From contig NC_009419.2 of NCBI RefSeq assembly GCF_000002875.2, positions 1,284,954 to 1,348,953 of the forward strand: DNA of 64,000 bases, read 5' to 3'. This document shows, in pieces, positions 47,709-57,604 of this stretch. Source of the DNA: Leishmania infantum JPCM5. Lineage: Eukaryota > Euglenozoa > Kinetoplastea > Trypanosomatida > Trypanosomatidae. The notes under the pieces were generated by a model. That model worked only from the letters and a program-made list of their open reading frames with translations, had not been told where the DNA came from and made no database searches. The position numbers and the translations under genes are program-made. Positions within the stretch are counted from its first letter, which is position 1, and each line of letters starts with the position of its first letter.

Positions 47709-48629
47709 TTTTCAGCTAAAACCAACAGCGGGTAGTGGGGCGCCCTTCAAGGGGGCGTGGTCCTTAGATTGTCGCTTCAGGGGATGTGCGGACGTTCTGT
47801 TGCTATGATGGGAGAAACGCGTGGTTATTTGCTTTCGTCCATCCCCTCCCACAAAATGAATATACTTTCGTATAGATATACCTCGCGAATCCGCGAGAGA
47901 AGAGTAGATGATGATGATCTTTGCTACTCAGTTCCAACTGTGCGAATCAGCCCTTGACTTGCGCATACACACACATATATATATATATGCATGTGTATAT
48001 GTGTATGTGTGTGTGTTTGTGCGTCGCTGGCCACGTGTTGGGGAGGAGAATGCATGGAGGAGGAGTGAGTGGAGACCGCGAAAACAATACGAATGGCGAG
48101 AGGACGGCGATCGCATTCAGAGGGGAGAAAAGGAGAAAGACGTCCGTTGTATGTATGCAGAGAGGATGGGCTCGGCTCCGGGCAGAGACGCGGTTCTTGC
48201 CCCCTCCCTGAAACCTCTCGCGTTCTTCTCTAATCAATTGCGCGTACGCCACACATGCACACGCACGCGGACACGTAGCGAACGCCACGCGCCGAAAAAA
48301 ACTCATTGCCGCCGTGCGAAAATGCGATGAAGCTTCGAAAAAAAAAAAAACTCTGTTCCCGCGTAATACAGCGGTAATCTACCGCTCTGCTTGTGGAGCA
48401 AAGGGCTCCCTTGCGTCTTTGCTCGGCGTTGGCTCCGTTGCGCGAGCACATGTGAAGGTGAATATCAGAGAGGGAGGGAGATACCGACCCGGGAAGCGAC
48501 CCACTCGATCCCGCCGCCTCAAACGCCTCCTCAAGCTCGCAAGAGAGCGGGAGGCAGATGGCAACGCCGTAAGTGGATGGGTTATTGCAGCAAGCTTGCA
48601 ACGAACGCACCCACGTGGCCACTCTCGGG
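47709..48629. other. Intergenic region, PEX19 to basic protein
   Basis: About 0.9 kb with no gene. An AT/GT-rich microsatellite patch is at about 47970-48020. Probable 3' UTR of the 188-aa gene and 5' flank of PEX19. Confidence 0.5.
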
Positions 48630-49196
48630 TCAGCGACGCTGTTTGCGTAAGACGCGGCGATACTTGATACGGTGCTCCTTCGCCGCCTCCTTGCGTGCCG
48701 TTTTTCGGGCAAACTTGGCGTCGATCTTCTGGTTTTTCTTGCAAAGACGCGAGTACGAGGGTGCTGCCTCTACTTGATGGGCGGTCGAGTCGTGCACTTT
48801 CAACGAGGGCGACAACGACGCTGCGGTCGATGAGCCGTGATGCTGCTCTGACAGAGAAGATGAAGAGTGTCCCAACTTGACAGACGAAGCGCCGGTGTCG
48901 CAATTCTTATGAGACATCTTATGGTGCTGCTTGGCATTCCGCGCCGCCCTTTCGAGTTCCTTTGAGGTCGCGCGGCTAATCACCGCCGCGGTGATGCGTC
49001 GGCGGGCTTCCTCGGCCGACTCGCCGCGGTCGGCCTCCCTACGCTCCACCTTGTTCTGCGACTGAGCAACGCTGGCTTGATGGGCCTCGGCATTCTTGCG
49101 TCGCGTCGACTTTTCATTGGAGGCAGCTAACGAGAAGTCGGCGAAGAAGTCGTCGACGCCGTCCTGCCACTCCTCCTCCACCACTTCGGTAGCCAT
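48630..49196 (-). CDS. Hypothetical small basic protein
   Basis: The product is 188 aa and the family is not recognised. The N-terminus is acidic and aromatic (EEEWQDGVDDFFADF), and the rest is Lys/Arg/Ser-rich. A predicted helical segment, EEARRRITAAVISRAT, is followed by a low-complexity Ser/His stretch. The C-terminus is strongly basic (KFARKTARKEAAKEHRIKYR), the kind of tail seen in nucleolar ribosome-assembly proteins. A nucleolar role is a guess from composition. The ATG at 49196 opens the frame; codon use and even composition support coding more than in the neighbouring UTRs. Confidence 0.68.
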   Translation of the reverse strand: MATEVVEEEWQDGVDDFFADFSLAASNEKSTRRKNAEAHQASVAQSQNKVERREADRGESAEEARRRITAAVISRATSKELERAARNAKQHHKMSHKNCDTGASSVKLGHSSSSLSEQHHGSSTAASLSPSLKVHDSTAHQVEAAPSYSRLCKKNQKIDAKFARKTARKEAAKEHRIKYRRVLRKQRR

Positions 49197-50052
49197 GTGG
49201 GCAAGGGTGTCCTCGAACTAGCAGGAACGGTGCCGATTCGAATGTGAGATAGCAGCAAGGCTAAAACGGTACAAGTTCCTGGCAAAGTGCACTAGAAAGC
49301 ACGAGGGCCAAACGAGTGTAGGTGTCCAATGAGAGGCAGAGAAGGAAAGCAGATGAGTGCACGGTCATTGAGGACGGCACACGCGTCCACATGCGAATAG
49401 CAAGAAAGAGACACACACCGTATAGTAGTGAGGTGAGTGTAATGGAGGATGGCAACACAAGAAAAAGGCATATTCGACAAGAAGAAGAATACGGGACCAG
49501 GAAGAAACGGAGAGGAGAGGGGAGGGGAGAGGAAGGAGAGAGACGGACACAGCCCGAAACTCGGAGCCTTATGACTGAGGCTCTACCGCTTTGAATGTGC
49601 GGCTTGCACTCTTCTTCTTCCCTGAGCCAACGCGCAAAGAGCGCCATGGCGGCGAGTGGCTAACGACGGCCGAAACACCTGCGCTGGCGCAATGGCATCG
49701 CCTTCATCTTTGCTGACATCATCGAGAGTGCCGTCCCCAGCGCCCTTCTCCGCCTCGGCTCTTGCCACTCGCGTCACGCGCCATGGTCCTTTACGCAGCG
49801 CCTCGGCATGTGACCCGTACGAAGTAGAGAGGGTCCCATCGGGGAAGTGTGGCGCCTCGCAGGAGGCGTCGCCTTCGCTCCTTCGCGATTTATTTGTTGA
49901 GTGTGGGTGTGCCGCTGTTAGTTTGTCGTTATTTGCTTGTTTTTTGTTTTCAAAAATGACGAAAAAGAACGTAACCGAACAAAAAAAGATCGAGCAAATC
50001 ACTGCGACGTTAGCGGAGATCACTGCAGGCGCCTATGAAAAGACGTGCACGA
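49197..50052. other. Intergenic region, basic protein to eL31 copy A
   Basis: About 0.86 kb. Segment 49600-49900 has gene-like composition with an open minus frame (ending in ALCALAQGRRR), but that frame lacks an ATG and a recognisable domain and reads into UTR-like sequence; it could be a decayed gene. Not called. Confidence 0.45.
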
Positions 50053-50619
50053 TTACTGCTCCACCGTCTTCGTGGTCAGGCCCTTGAAGGACGCAACCGG
50101 CACGTTGGAGATAACCGTGTAGAAGTGCTTGTGCTTGTTGCCCTCTGTCGTCTCCGACTTGCGCTGGATCAGCACGCGCACGCGGCCAGGGACGCCCTTC
50201 ACGCCCTTGTGCCAGATGTACGTGTTCAGCGACGCGTCAATGCGGTTGTCCTTCGTCTTCATCAGACGACCCACAAACGCCTTGATGCGCTTGATCGCCA
50301 GCGGAGCGCGCTTCGAGAAGGTCTTCTTCTTCAGCAGCTTCGACAGGTGGATCGTCGCCTCCATGCTCACAGCGTCCGGCTTGCGGCCAGTGCGCTTGCG
50401 CAGAGACGCGCGGGTCGCACCGCGCACGCGCGAGTTCTTCGCCGTGTTGCCGACGCCGTGGAACTTCTTGCGCTTCTCCTCGTCCATGTTCGCGAGCACG
50501 CGCTTCCAGCGCTTGTCATCGCGGTTCTTGCGACTCTCCGCGTCCTTCTTGCGGGCATCGATGATGGCAGCCTTCTTCTCCTTGCCGAGCACCTTGCCCT
50601 TCATGCCAGCGCGCGTCAT
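50041..50619. repeat. Direct repeat unit A (eL31 coding sequence)
   Basis: 579-nt unit repeated at 51546-52124. By eye there are two mismatches: one 12 nt past the coding end in the shared 3' few bases, one synonymous in the fifth-to-seventh codon. Flanks diverge abruptly. Confidence 0.8.
50053..50619 (-). CDS. RPL31: 60S ribosomal protein eL31 (L31e), copy A
   Basis: The product is 188 aa. Residues about 95-188 match eL31: FSKRAPLAIKRIKAFVGRLM, NRIDASLNTYIWHKGVKGVP, RVRVLIQRK and FYTVISNVPVASFKGL all fit the conserved eL31 blocks. The first 90 residues are a Lys/Arg-rich extension absent from the human protein (about 125 aa), probably a lineage-specific rRNA-binding tail. It belongs to the large subunit near the polypeptide exit tunnel. 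A nearly identical second copy lies 1.5 kb upstream in the same orientation. The ATG at 50619 sits 26 nt below a predicted acceptor AG; the longer frame to 50844 has unrelated sequence. Confidence 0.95.
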   Translation of the reverse strand: MTRAGMKGKVLGKEKKAAIIDARKKDAESRKNRDDKRWKRVLANMDEEKRKKFHGVGNTAKNSRVRGATRASLRKRTGRKPDAVSMEATIHLSKLLKKKTFSKRAPLAIKRIKAFVGRLMKTKDNRIDASLNTYIWHKGVKGVPGRVRVLIQRKSETTEGNKHKHFYTVISNVPVASFKGLTTKTVEQ

Positions 50620-51557
50620 GATTGAATCACACACAGCCAATGCTGCTGGGTAAAAAAAGTGGTTTCGTGCATGTGCGGAAAAAGAGGGTGTATGTGTATG
50701 TGCGCACGTGTTTGAGCACGCCAACGCCAAAGGCGTGCGCATCGAGCCACCAAGAGAGGGAGCAATGAAGCCAAAGGCACGTAAAAGAAGGGGTACGGAG
50801 AAAACGGTGACAGGGGATAAGCGTAGAGCAGGAGGGACGAGCAATCATTGCCAAAGGAGACGCAGTGGAAGACGGGCTCTGCCGACTTAGCGGCACGTCT
50901 TCACAGCACAGGCCGGCGGAGCTCGAACAGCTCGCAGAAGCGGCTACGCGGCCCGAAAGGCTTCTTCGTTCACTGCGGCTCTTCCTGCCTGAGCAAAGAG
51001 AAGGAGGTTCTTCTCATCCGCCTTCGACACCGACGCGACCGCCAACGAAAGCGCCATCTCGCTCTCCTTGACCTCCGCGACCTCGCTGGTCGCTGCCCTA
51101 GCAGCGCGCATCCGCTTCTCTCGATGAAGAGAACAGGGAAAAGGGGGAGGGAGGGTGGAAGGCTCGGCAAGCGCTCGCAGTGGCCTGCGGGCCCTTTCGC
51201 ACGTCCTCCGCCTTGGCGGCTCTCAGAGCTGTGATATTTCTTTAGGGGAGGGAAGGGCATACTAACAGCGCAAGTTGTACCTACAAGAGCATCATGAGGG
51301 ACCCGTGTAGGCGTGTCTCTCTGTGCAGCATCTGCGAGTGGGAGGACATATCGTCAGAGACGCTCACTGGACACGGTGCACGCCTCGCATAAGCGTGCAC
51401 ACACACACACCGCAGGGAAGTCACCCCTGCAGAGCACGTCCTCGCTGAAACCCAACAAAACAAGCGTAAAACGACAGAAAGGAGAAAAAGCGAAACGGAT
51501 TCGAAACGAAACCGAGCACACGCATAACACCGAGAGGCTGAGGACAGACGCGCACGA
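50620..51557. other. Spacer between the two eL31 copies
   Basis: About 0.94 kb unique sequence with no supported gene. It does not resemble the flank of the other copy, so the tandem duplication is limited to the coding sequence. Confidence 0.6.
50646..50647 (-). promoter_or_regulatory. Predicted spliced-leader acceptor AG for eL31 copy A
   Basis: The minus strand reads a T-run (CTTTTTTACCC) followed by the first AG here, giving a 26-nt 5' UTR before the eL31 start. Confidence 0.45.
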
Positions 51558-52124
51558 TTACTGCTCCACCGTCTTCGTGGTCAGGCCCTTGAAGGACGCA
51601 ACCGGCACGTTGGAGATAACCGTGTAGAAGTGCTTGTGCTTGTTGCCCTCTGTCGTCTCCGACTTGCGCTGGATCAGCACGCGCACGCGGCCAGGGACGC
51701 CCTTCACGCCCTTGTGCCAGATGTACGTGTTCAGCGACGCGTCAATGCGGTTGTCCTTCGTCTTCATCAGACGACCCACAAACGCCTTGATGCGCTTGAT
51801 CGCCAGCGGAGCGCGCTTCGAGAAGGTCTTCTTCTTCAGCAGCTTCGACAGGTGGATCGTCGCCTCCATGCTCACAGCGTCCGGCTTGCGGCCAGTGCGC
51901 TTGCGCAGAGACGCGCGGGTCGCACCGCGCACGCGCGAGTTCTTCGCCGTGTTGCCGACGCCGTGGAACTTCTTGCGCTTCTCCTCGTCCATGTTCGCGA
52001 GCACGCGCTTCCAGCGCTTGTCATCGCGGTTCTTGCGACTCTCCGCGTCCTTCTTGCGGGCATCGATGATGGCAGCCTTCTTCTCCTTGCCGAGCACCTT
52101 GCCCTTCATACCAGCGCGCGTCAT
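51546..52124. repeat. Direct repeat unit B (eL31 coding sequence)
   Basis: Partner of 50041-50619 at a 1505-nt offset in the same orientation; see unit A. Confidence 0.8.
51558..52124 (-). CDS. RPL31: 60S ribosomal protein eL31 (L31e), copy B
   Basis: The 188-aa product is identical in sequence to copy A by eye, with the same basic N-terminal extension and C-terminal eL31 domain. The coding sequence differs at one third-codon position near the start (a glycine codon), and identity stops at the ATG and a few bases past the stop. The flanks are unrelated, so the copies are expected to be trans-spliced separately and may differ in UTR-based regulation. Tandem ribosomal-protein genes are common in trypanosomatids, where dosage replaces promoter strength. 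The ATG at 52124 is fixed by the copy A alignment. Confidence 0.95.
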   Translation of the reverse strand: MTRAGMKGKVLGKEKKAAIIDARKKDAESRKNRDDKRWKRVLANMDEEKRKKFHGVGNTAKNSRVRGATRASLRKRTGRKPDAVSMEATIHLSKLLKKKTFSKRAPLAIKRIKAFVGRLMKTKDNRIDASLNTYIWHKGVKGVPGRVRVLIQRKSETTEGNKHKHFYTVISNVPVASFKGLTTKTVEQ

Positions 52125-52786
52125 TGCTAAGAGTTTACGTGATGACCCGGTTTCTAAAGACAGCGCGTGCGTTTTCGCGTTTGGCGTGTACGGCAGTAGG
52201 CGTTTTTTTTTGGGGGGGGTGGGGGGGGGGGCAAGAGTAGTTGTCGCGTTGGAAAGAGACGATGCCAAACCCGCGGGAAGGGGCGTTGTCGGAAATTTTA
52301 CACAGAAGAGGGTGAGTGCGAGATTACATAGAGAAGGTACAAAGGAGGGCATGCACTGCCTTGAGCCTGTTCTTTTCAATGGGATAGGAGCGTGAGGATG
52401 ATTTGAGCCGGCAGCATCGATAGCATCCCTCAGCACACACGCCGCGTCTCCGCTGTATCGCGGTTCGCCTTCGCTACTCAGTTTTGAAGCCAGCCGATGT
52501 GGATGTGCAAGAAAAAGAAATTCAAGAGAAAACGAAAACGAAAAGACGCACACGAACGGTGGCGATGTTCCACTATTCCACATCACAGCGCAGAGCGGCA
52601 CAAAGAGTGAGAGAGAGCGCAAGTGGAGGGAAGAGCAGACGGCAGACGCCCCGTGAGAGAAAGAGAGAGAAGGGAAGCGGGGAGCTCGATGTCCTCACTT
52701 CTCTTTCTCCATCCCTACCACCACCAACCAGCAGCAGTACCCACGCGTTAGTCCGGCTCCGCTTCGAGCTGCCCTCCTCCGCGCTA
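52125..52786. other. Intergenic region, eL31 copy B to WD40 gene
   Basis: About 0.66 kb without a gene; carries the T9 / G8TG11 tract at 52203-52231. Probable WD40 3' UTR and eL31 copy B 5' flank. Confidence 0.55.
52212..52231. repeat. G8-T-G11 tract
   Basis: Near-uninterrupted G tract on the plus strand directly after nine T. The transcript carries C-runs. Possible G-quadruplex in DNA and a slippage hotspot. Confidence 0.8.
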
Positions 52787-54688
52787 TCAAACCAGTTTGC
52801 CAGAACTCTTCACCAGCTCAAGCACCTCGGTAACGTCATACCGCTCCAACCTGCCGTCAAATCCGGCCATCACGAGATACTGGCGTGCCGAAAAAGCGCT
52901 GGCGGATCTGCTCCCTCGAGCAGCACCACCGCTCCGCTTAGAGGCCGCCTCAGTTGACGACGTGGCAGCGCCGGCGCGGCCATTGTCGAACGTGTTCACC
53001 GGCTCAGCTGCTGGCAGGGGCGTAATCGTCGGACCACTCCAGGCACAAGCCGCCGCACAGACGAAGCCGGGACCTTGGCGATGCAGCACGTGACGCTTGC
53101 GGGTACTGACATACTCCACCGCCCCGCCGTCCGACCAGACAATCAGCTCAAGAGGTGACACATGCGTCGTCTCGAGCGGAGAGGGCGCCCCTGCACGCGC
53201 GTGGCGAGTGGGTGTCGGCGTCGCCGCCTTCCTCCTCGCTCCTTCGTTCGCTTTATTTTTTTCCAGTCGCGATAGCAATTTAGCGGCAGCCTTGGCACCG
53301 CGCCTCTGCTCGAATGGCTGAGACGCACTGGTGTGCAGCGTGGCTACGGCACACAGATTCCAAACCCACACACCTGGCTTGAAGAGAATAATTTTTTTGA
53401 GTAAGAGCAGCAAAGGCATTTCTTGCCGGACTGATCCCCAGAGTAGCACCTCCCCTGTTGCGTGACCCGAGTAGAGGTACGAGTTTGGATTGCTGCTTGT
53501 GGGATTGGGGCTCGCTGCCAGGCATGTAACGCGGCGCTTGTCGTACCTCCAGACTCTCAGCGCAGCAGGGAACCGCGTATCATCCGGTTCCTGCTGCTGC
53601 TGCTGCTCTACAAACGCCTGTTTTGCGCTGTACGGAAGGATGCCGCATTTTCTTTCCAGCACATCAATGGCTTCCGCTGACACCGAGGCTGGCACCACTC
53701 CAATGTAGTCCGGCGAATCCACTGGCGCTGCCGCAGCTGCCTCCTCCTCGACGGCTGCCTGATCGCTCAATGGATTGCACCGCCTGCGATTGTAGAGAAA
53801 CGTCTTGAACACACGACCGAGCCGGTACACCGGCTCATGCACCGACGTAGGATCATCGCGTGCGTCGGCTGTCACGTCGGCCTCGCCTGTGGGATAAGGC
53901 ATCGTGTCGTGATAAGCCCATGTGGCGCAGTTCCACACGCAAAGAGTGCCCTCCTCTTGCCCCACTACAAGCAGCGGCGTCGAGAGAGACATAGAAGGGG
54001 CAACATAGGTGAGGGCCGTGATAAGACCCTGGTGCTGGAACGCATACAGCAGCGCGAGTTCCGACGAAGCGGTCGTGACGCGGAGCACGTATACGTCACG
54101 CAGAGAGGCCGCGCAGCAGATGGCAGGCCCATCGTTGACTTTCGTAGATGCCCGCCTGAATCGCGCACCAGTCGTGCAGTGCTCCATCTTCGATGCGTTC
54201 GCCTTTTCCGCAGCGCATGGCGACGTTTCAGGGATGAGCTGCAGGGCTGTGATGGCAGCGCGGCCAGGCCTGCATATGCTCTGCATGCGATACGTCACTG
54301 GGCACCAGACAGCAATCACGCCGTCCTCGGTGCCGGTCAGCACCCAGCGTATATCGTGGCTGACGACGAGGTCAGCGTTAAGGGCATCACAGTCTGCCCT
54401 GCCGGCTGCCGCTGCTGCTGGGTTCGCCGCCGGCGGAGGCTGCAGCGACGTCGCGCTCGAGGCGGCCGAGTTGCACATCGGAAAGCATCGAACAGCATTC
54501 ACCCACTGTGGATGGCGTAGTCGCACCCGCAGCTTCTGCGTTTGAATGTTCCACACGCAGACATCCCCACTACTGCACGCCGCATAGAGGCAGCCACCGC
54601 TCGGGTCGACGTCGACGTCGTTGACAGAATCGTTGACACCACGATACGCGCAGCGGAAGGAATCAAAGGCGGAGGCGACGCAGCTCAT
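52787..54688 (-). CDS. WD40 repeat protein
   Basis: The product is 633 aa. Several WD-type repeats are seen: VNDVDVDPSGGCLYAACSSG with DVCVWNIQ (about 20-50); WVLTGTEDGVIAVWCPV; LLVVGQEEGTLCVWNCA; YLYSGHATGEVLLWGSV; and near the C-terminus LVMAGFDGRLERYDV. At least five blades are recognisable, and Ser/Ala-rich inserts separate them, including one with a Lys-rich stretch before LETTHVSPLELIVWSDG. A beta-propeller scaffold is expected; the partner is unknown and the protein matches no named family by eye. The ATG at 54688 precedes the first blade and the upstream frame lacks a domain. Confidence 0.85.
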   Translation of the reverse strand: MSCVASAFDSFRCAYRGVNDSVNDVDVDPSGGCLYAACSSGDVCVWNIQTQKLRVRLRHPQWVNAVRCFPMCNSAASSATSLQPPPAANPAAAAAGRADCDALNADLVVSHDIRWVLTGTEDGVIAVWCPVTYRMQSICRPGRAAITALQLIPETSPCAAEKANASKMEHCTTGARFRRASTKVNDGPAICCAASLRDVYVLRVTTASSELALLYAFQHQGLITALTYVAPSMSLSTPLLVVGQEEGTLCVWNCATWAYHDTMPYPTGEADVTADARDDPTSVHEPVYRLGRVFKTFLYNRRRCNPLSDQAAVEEEAAAAAPVDSPDYIGVVPASVSAEAIDVLERKCGILPYSAKQAFVEQQQQQEPDDTRFPAALRVWRYDKRRVTCLAASPNPTSSNPNSYLYSGHATGEVLLWGSVRQEMPLLLLLKKIILFKPGVWVWNLCAVATLHTSASQPFEQRRGAKAAAKLLSRLEKNKANEGARRKAATPTPTRHARAGAPSPLETTHVSPLELIVWSDGGAVEYVSTRKRHVLHRQGPGFVCAAACAWSGPTITPLPAAEPVNTFDNGRAGAATSSTEAASKRSGGAARGSRSASAFSARQYLVMAGFDGRLERYDVTEVLELVKSSGKLV

Positions 54689-56692
54689 GGTGGATCTTAG
54701 AAAGAAAAAACAAGGAGGAAGGGACGGTGTATTGTATCGGCGCTGTTGCACTCATGTCCCCCCGGCCTGCACTTCGCAGGGCGTTCGTGCGTTCGTGCCG
54801 TTGTGTGGGTGTGTGTAGCCGCGCTTCCACTCCGGAGCACAAGAGTAGAAAACAAAAAATAAAGAGAGAAAAGACTCACGCCTGGGCCTTTCACGGGCGA
54901 GGAAGCGTTCGCCCACCGTCGATGACCACACCGACCAGAGAGCAGTGAGACGGTGACCGCTGGCTCACAGTAGCGTTCTCGTCTACGAGCGGAAGAGCCT
55001 CGGCAGACCGCTGATGAGCCGCCGCCTGTGAAAGAGATACCTCGTTGTGATTCTCATGCAACCGTCACGAGCCGCGAGGACAGCAGAAGAAGGAAAACGC
55101 GGAAAGGTAGGGAGGGGTTCCGTGAAAGCCGGCAACGCGCGCATAAGGGAGGTTGTGACACGTCCTGCTTTGAGCGAAGGATATTCAACGCAGCTGCTTG
55201 TGTGATCTGCAAGCACAGAAGAACAGTCGCGGCATCGAGCGACGTCACTTGGAGCGTTAAAAGACGCACTTCTTCGCGTGAAGGGGGGGGCGGTAGCCAC
55301 AGGGTCTCGTGAGGGACGGTGGTTCTGCATGCTTATAGATTTTCCCTTGCAATGGATTCCAATCCCACATGTAGAGGTGGGCGGTCTTTTTTGTGGATGT
55401 TCTCATCTTTCTGTGAACCTCCACTACGTTGCAGCGCTGCGCGTTAAGCGCAGTAAGAGGAGGACGAGAGCGCAAGAAAAAAAAGGAAGACAAGAGGAAG
55501 CATGCAAGGGCGAGACAATGCAGCGGATGTGCCGGCAAAAGATGAGAGAGAGCGAGACCAGGAGAGACGACAACAGCGCGACAAAAAAAAAGAAAACATC
55601 CCATTGCACACGCAAAAATACACAAACAGCGAGCCGAAGGCGAAGCGAAGAGTCAGCAAGTCCGTGCAGAGCAAAGGGAGAGAGGCAGAGGCACACACAT
55701 GCACTCACCCACCCACCCCTTAAAGAAAAAAAGCGCAAGCTGGACACACGCACATAGATGCATAGATATTCACGTGCACGAGTCGGTACGCCTAAGACGA
55801 GCGTGACATACCGAGTGCAAGAAAGCTGAAGTGAGGGTAGCACGAACAAGGAAAAGAAGTGCTGCCAGCCTGAAGGAGACATCAACGGCTCTTTTTCTTC
55901 GCTCTCCGTTCGGCGTGCAGAAGAGGCCAGGGGCGCACGCAAGCACAGAAAACAAAAGACGACCGACACACAAGCGAGTGTGTGACCTAAGGCAGCAAGC
56001 ACGCGTAGTGCGACGCCCTTCTCTAAGGAGAGCGCCAGTGTAAGGCAAAAAGCAGATTTACGTGCGCAAGCGATGCATCAAGGCAGGCGAGGCAATCACT
56101 GTCTCCTCCGGCCGCCTTTGGCCTCTTCTCTCCTTCTGCAGCTGCGGGTTCCTTCTTAGTTCTGGGAGCGTTTGCTTTACTATGCACAGCTGCACCCTAC
56201 TCTACAACGTTCCGCTGGGGCAGCGCTCCCCTTTGGGAAGCCTCCCACGTGACGTCGAGCATTGTGGCGTACGTACCTGCGTGTGAATGCCCTTGTCCGC
56301 GTCACAATAGATTTCTTCGCTTACTTTCTCAGAAGCGAGCACAAAAACGCACACGCCGTGTGACGCATAATAACGACATTTAAATCTACATTTTTTTTCC
56401 GTACGTTCCCGTGTTTCTTTGGCGCCTGCGCGTGCGCAGCTGATCGGGAAGGTGTGATAATAACGTTTTCATGTGCAAGTCGTGCGCGCACAGCTTCGAA
56501 GCAGCTGGAAACAAGCGGTCGGGCCAGCACGTTACAAATTGCTTGAACATGCCCTGCCCCACGTTCCCACCCCCTACAAAAATCGCTGTTTCCCGTTCCA
56601 CGTGGTGTTTGAACACACGCACATGCACATGGCACACGGCACTACACGAGCGTGAACGCATGGCGGCGCCCTGTCGGGTACCACCACCCTCC
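54689..56692. other. Intergenic region, WD40 gene to CFAP410
   Basis: About 2 kb; no supported gene. Purine-rich blocks at 55440-55740 on the plus strand correspond to polypyrimidine tracts. The likely content is the CFAP410 3' UTR plus the WD40 5' flank. Confidence 0.5.
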
Positions 56693-57604
56693 CTAATACC
56701 CGCTCAGGGAGTCGATAAAGCGGCGCACATCATCCAGCGCCTCAGGTGACAGTTCCGAGCATAGTACTTTGACAGCTTGTACTACGCCTTCCTCGGAAGG
56801 CCCGGAGGGGTAAGATGAGACGGACTGATAGTCGTTGACGGCCTGAGCACGCGCGGCGGGGCTGGAGCGAGCGGGAGGAAGCGCAGCACAGCGGTTCGGA
56901 TCCTGATACACTGACGCAGGCGGGGCCTTGTGAATGGTCGGATTGCCGCTAGCCCCGGAGCCAACACGGCCGTTGTACACATTACCGCCGCCGAAGCCAC
57001 TGACGCTGTTAGTGGCCTTTCTAGGGTGCATGTTCGGACGACCTGCCTCGAACCCGGTGGCGCCGCTGTGGCTGGCGTGCGTGCTGTTCGCCCGCGCCTG
57101 TGCTTCGCGCTCCTGAATCGTTGGTGGTGCGATGCCCTCCAGCGGCTGCGCGTACTTTGACGGCGGGGGAGCAAAACTCAGCAGCTGCGGAAACACTGCA
57201 AGGGCATTGTTACGCTCCTCGTCTGTGATGTCGCGGTCATCGAGGCGCTCGAGCGATGGAATGGCGGCGACGACGAAGCGCCGGTAGTTAGGGTCACGGG
57301 TAATGGGATTGTCGACCAAATTGAGCACCTCTAAGCAGGGCAGGCGAGAGAGGTGTAGTACTTGGTTGATGTCGCGGATTTGGTTCTTGCGGAGGTGAAC
57401 CTCCGCCAGTCGGCGACAATTCGACAAGGCACCGAGCTCTGAAATATCGTTCAGCGACATGGACAGTACCTCCAATGCGACGGCCTGCCGCAGCACACCG
57501 ATATCTTGTATCTGCGACGCGCATACATTAAGCTTCTGGACTCGGCGAATATCGTCCGTCTTGGACCTCTGCAGCACCAAGTTCAGCGTGAGAACACCCG
57601 CCAT
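56693..57604 (-). CDS. CFAP410: CFAP410 / C21orf2-like leucine-rich repeat ciliary protein
   Basis: The product is 303 aa. Leucine-rich repeats occupy about 15-140 with the order of CFAP410: [68 protein letters not shown]. The LRR cap [16 protein letters not shown] follows. A disordered linker leads to a short C-terminal helical domain, [19 protein letters not shown], which corresponds to the C-terminal oligomerisation helix of CFAP410, a basal-body protein also known in trypanosomes. Both features together make the assignment firm. Function: basal-body/flagellum integrity. The ATG at 57604 begins [15 protein letters not shown]; the longer frame passes through a CA repeat and is untranslated. 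Confidence 0.9.
   Translation of the reverse strand: MAGVLTLNLVLQRSKTDDIRRVQKLNVCASQIQDIGVLRQAVALEVLSMSLNDISELGALSNCRRLAEVHLRKNQIRDINQVLHLSRLPCLEVLNLVDNPITRDPNYRRFVVAAIPSLERLDDRDITDEERNNALAVFPQLLSFAPPPSKYAQPLEGIAPPTIQEREAQARANSTHASHSGATGFEAGRPNMHPRKATNSVSGFGGGNVYNGRVGSGASGNPTIHKAPPASVYQDPNRCAALPPARSSPAARAQAVNDYQSVSSYPSGPSEEGVVQAVKVLCSELSPEALDDVRRFIDSLSGY

Noticed and set aside
50035..50625. Plus-strand ORFs opposite eL31 copies
   Set aside because: Mirror frames duplicated along with the eL31 coding sequence; no independent evidence.
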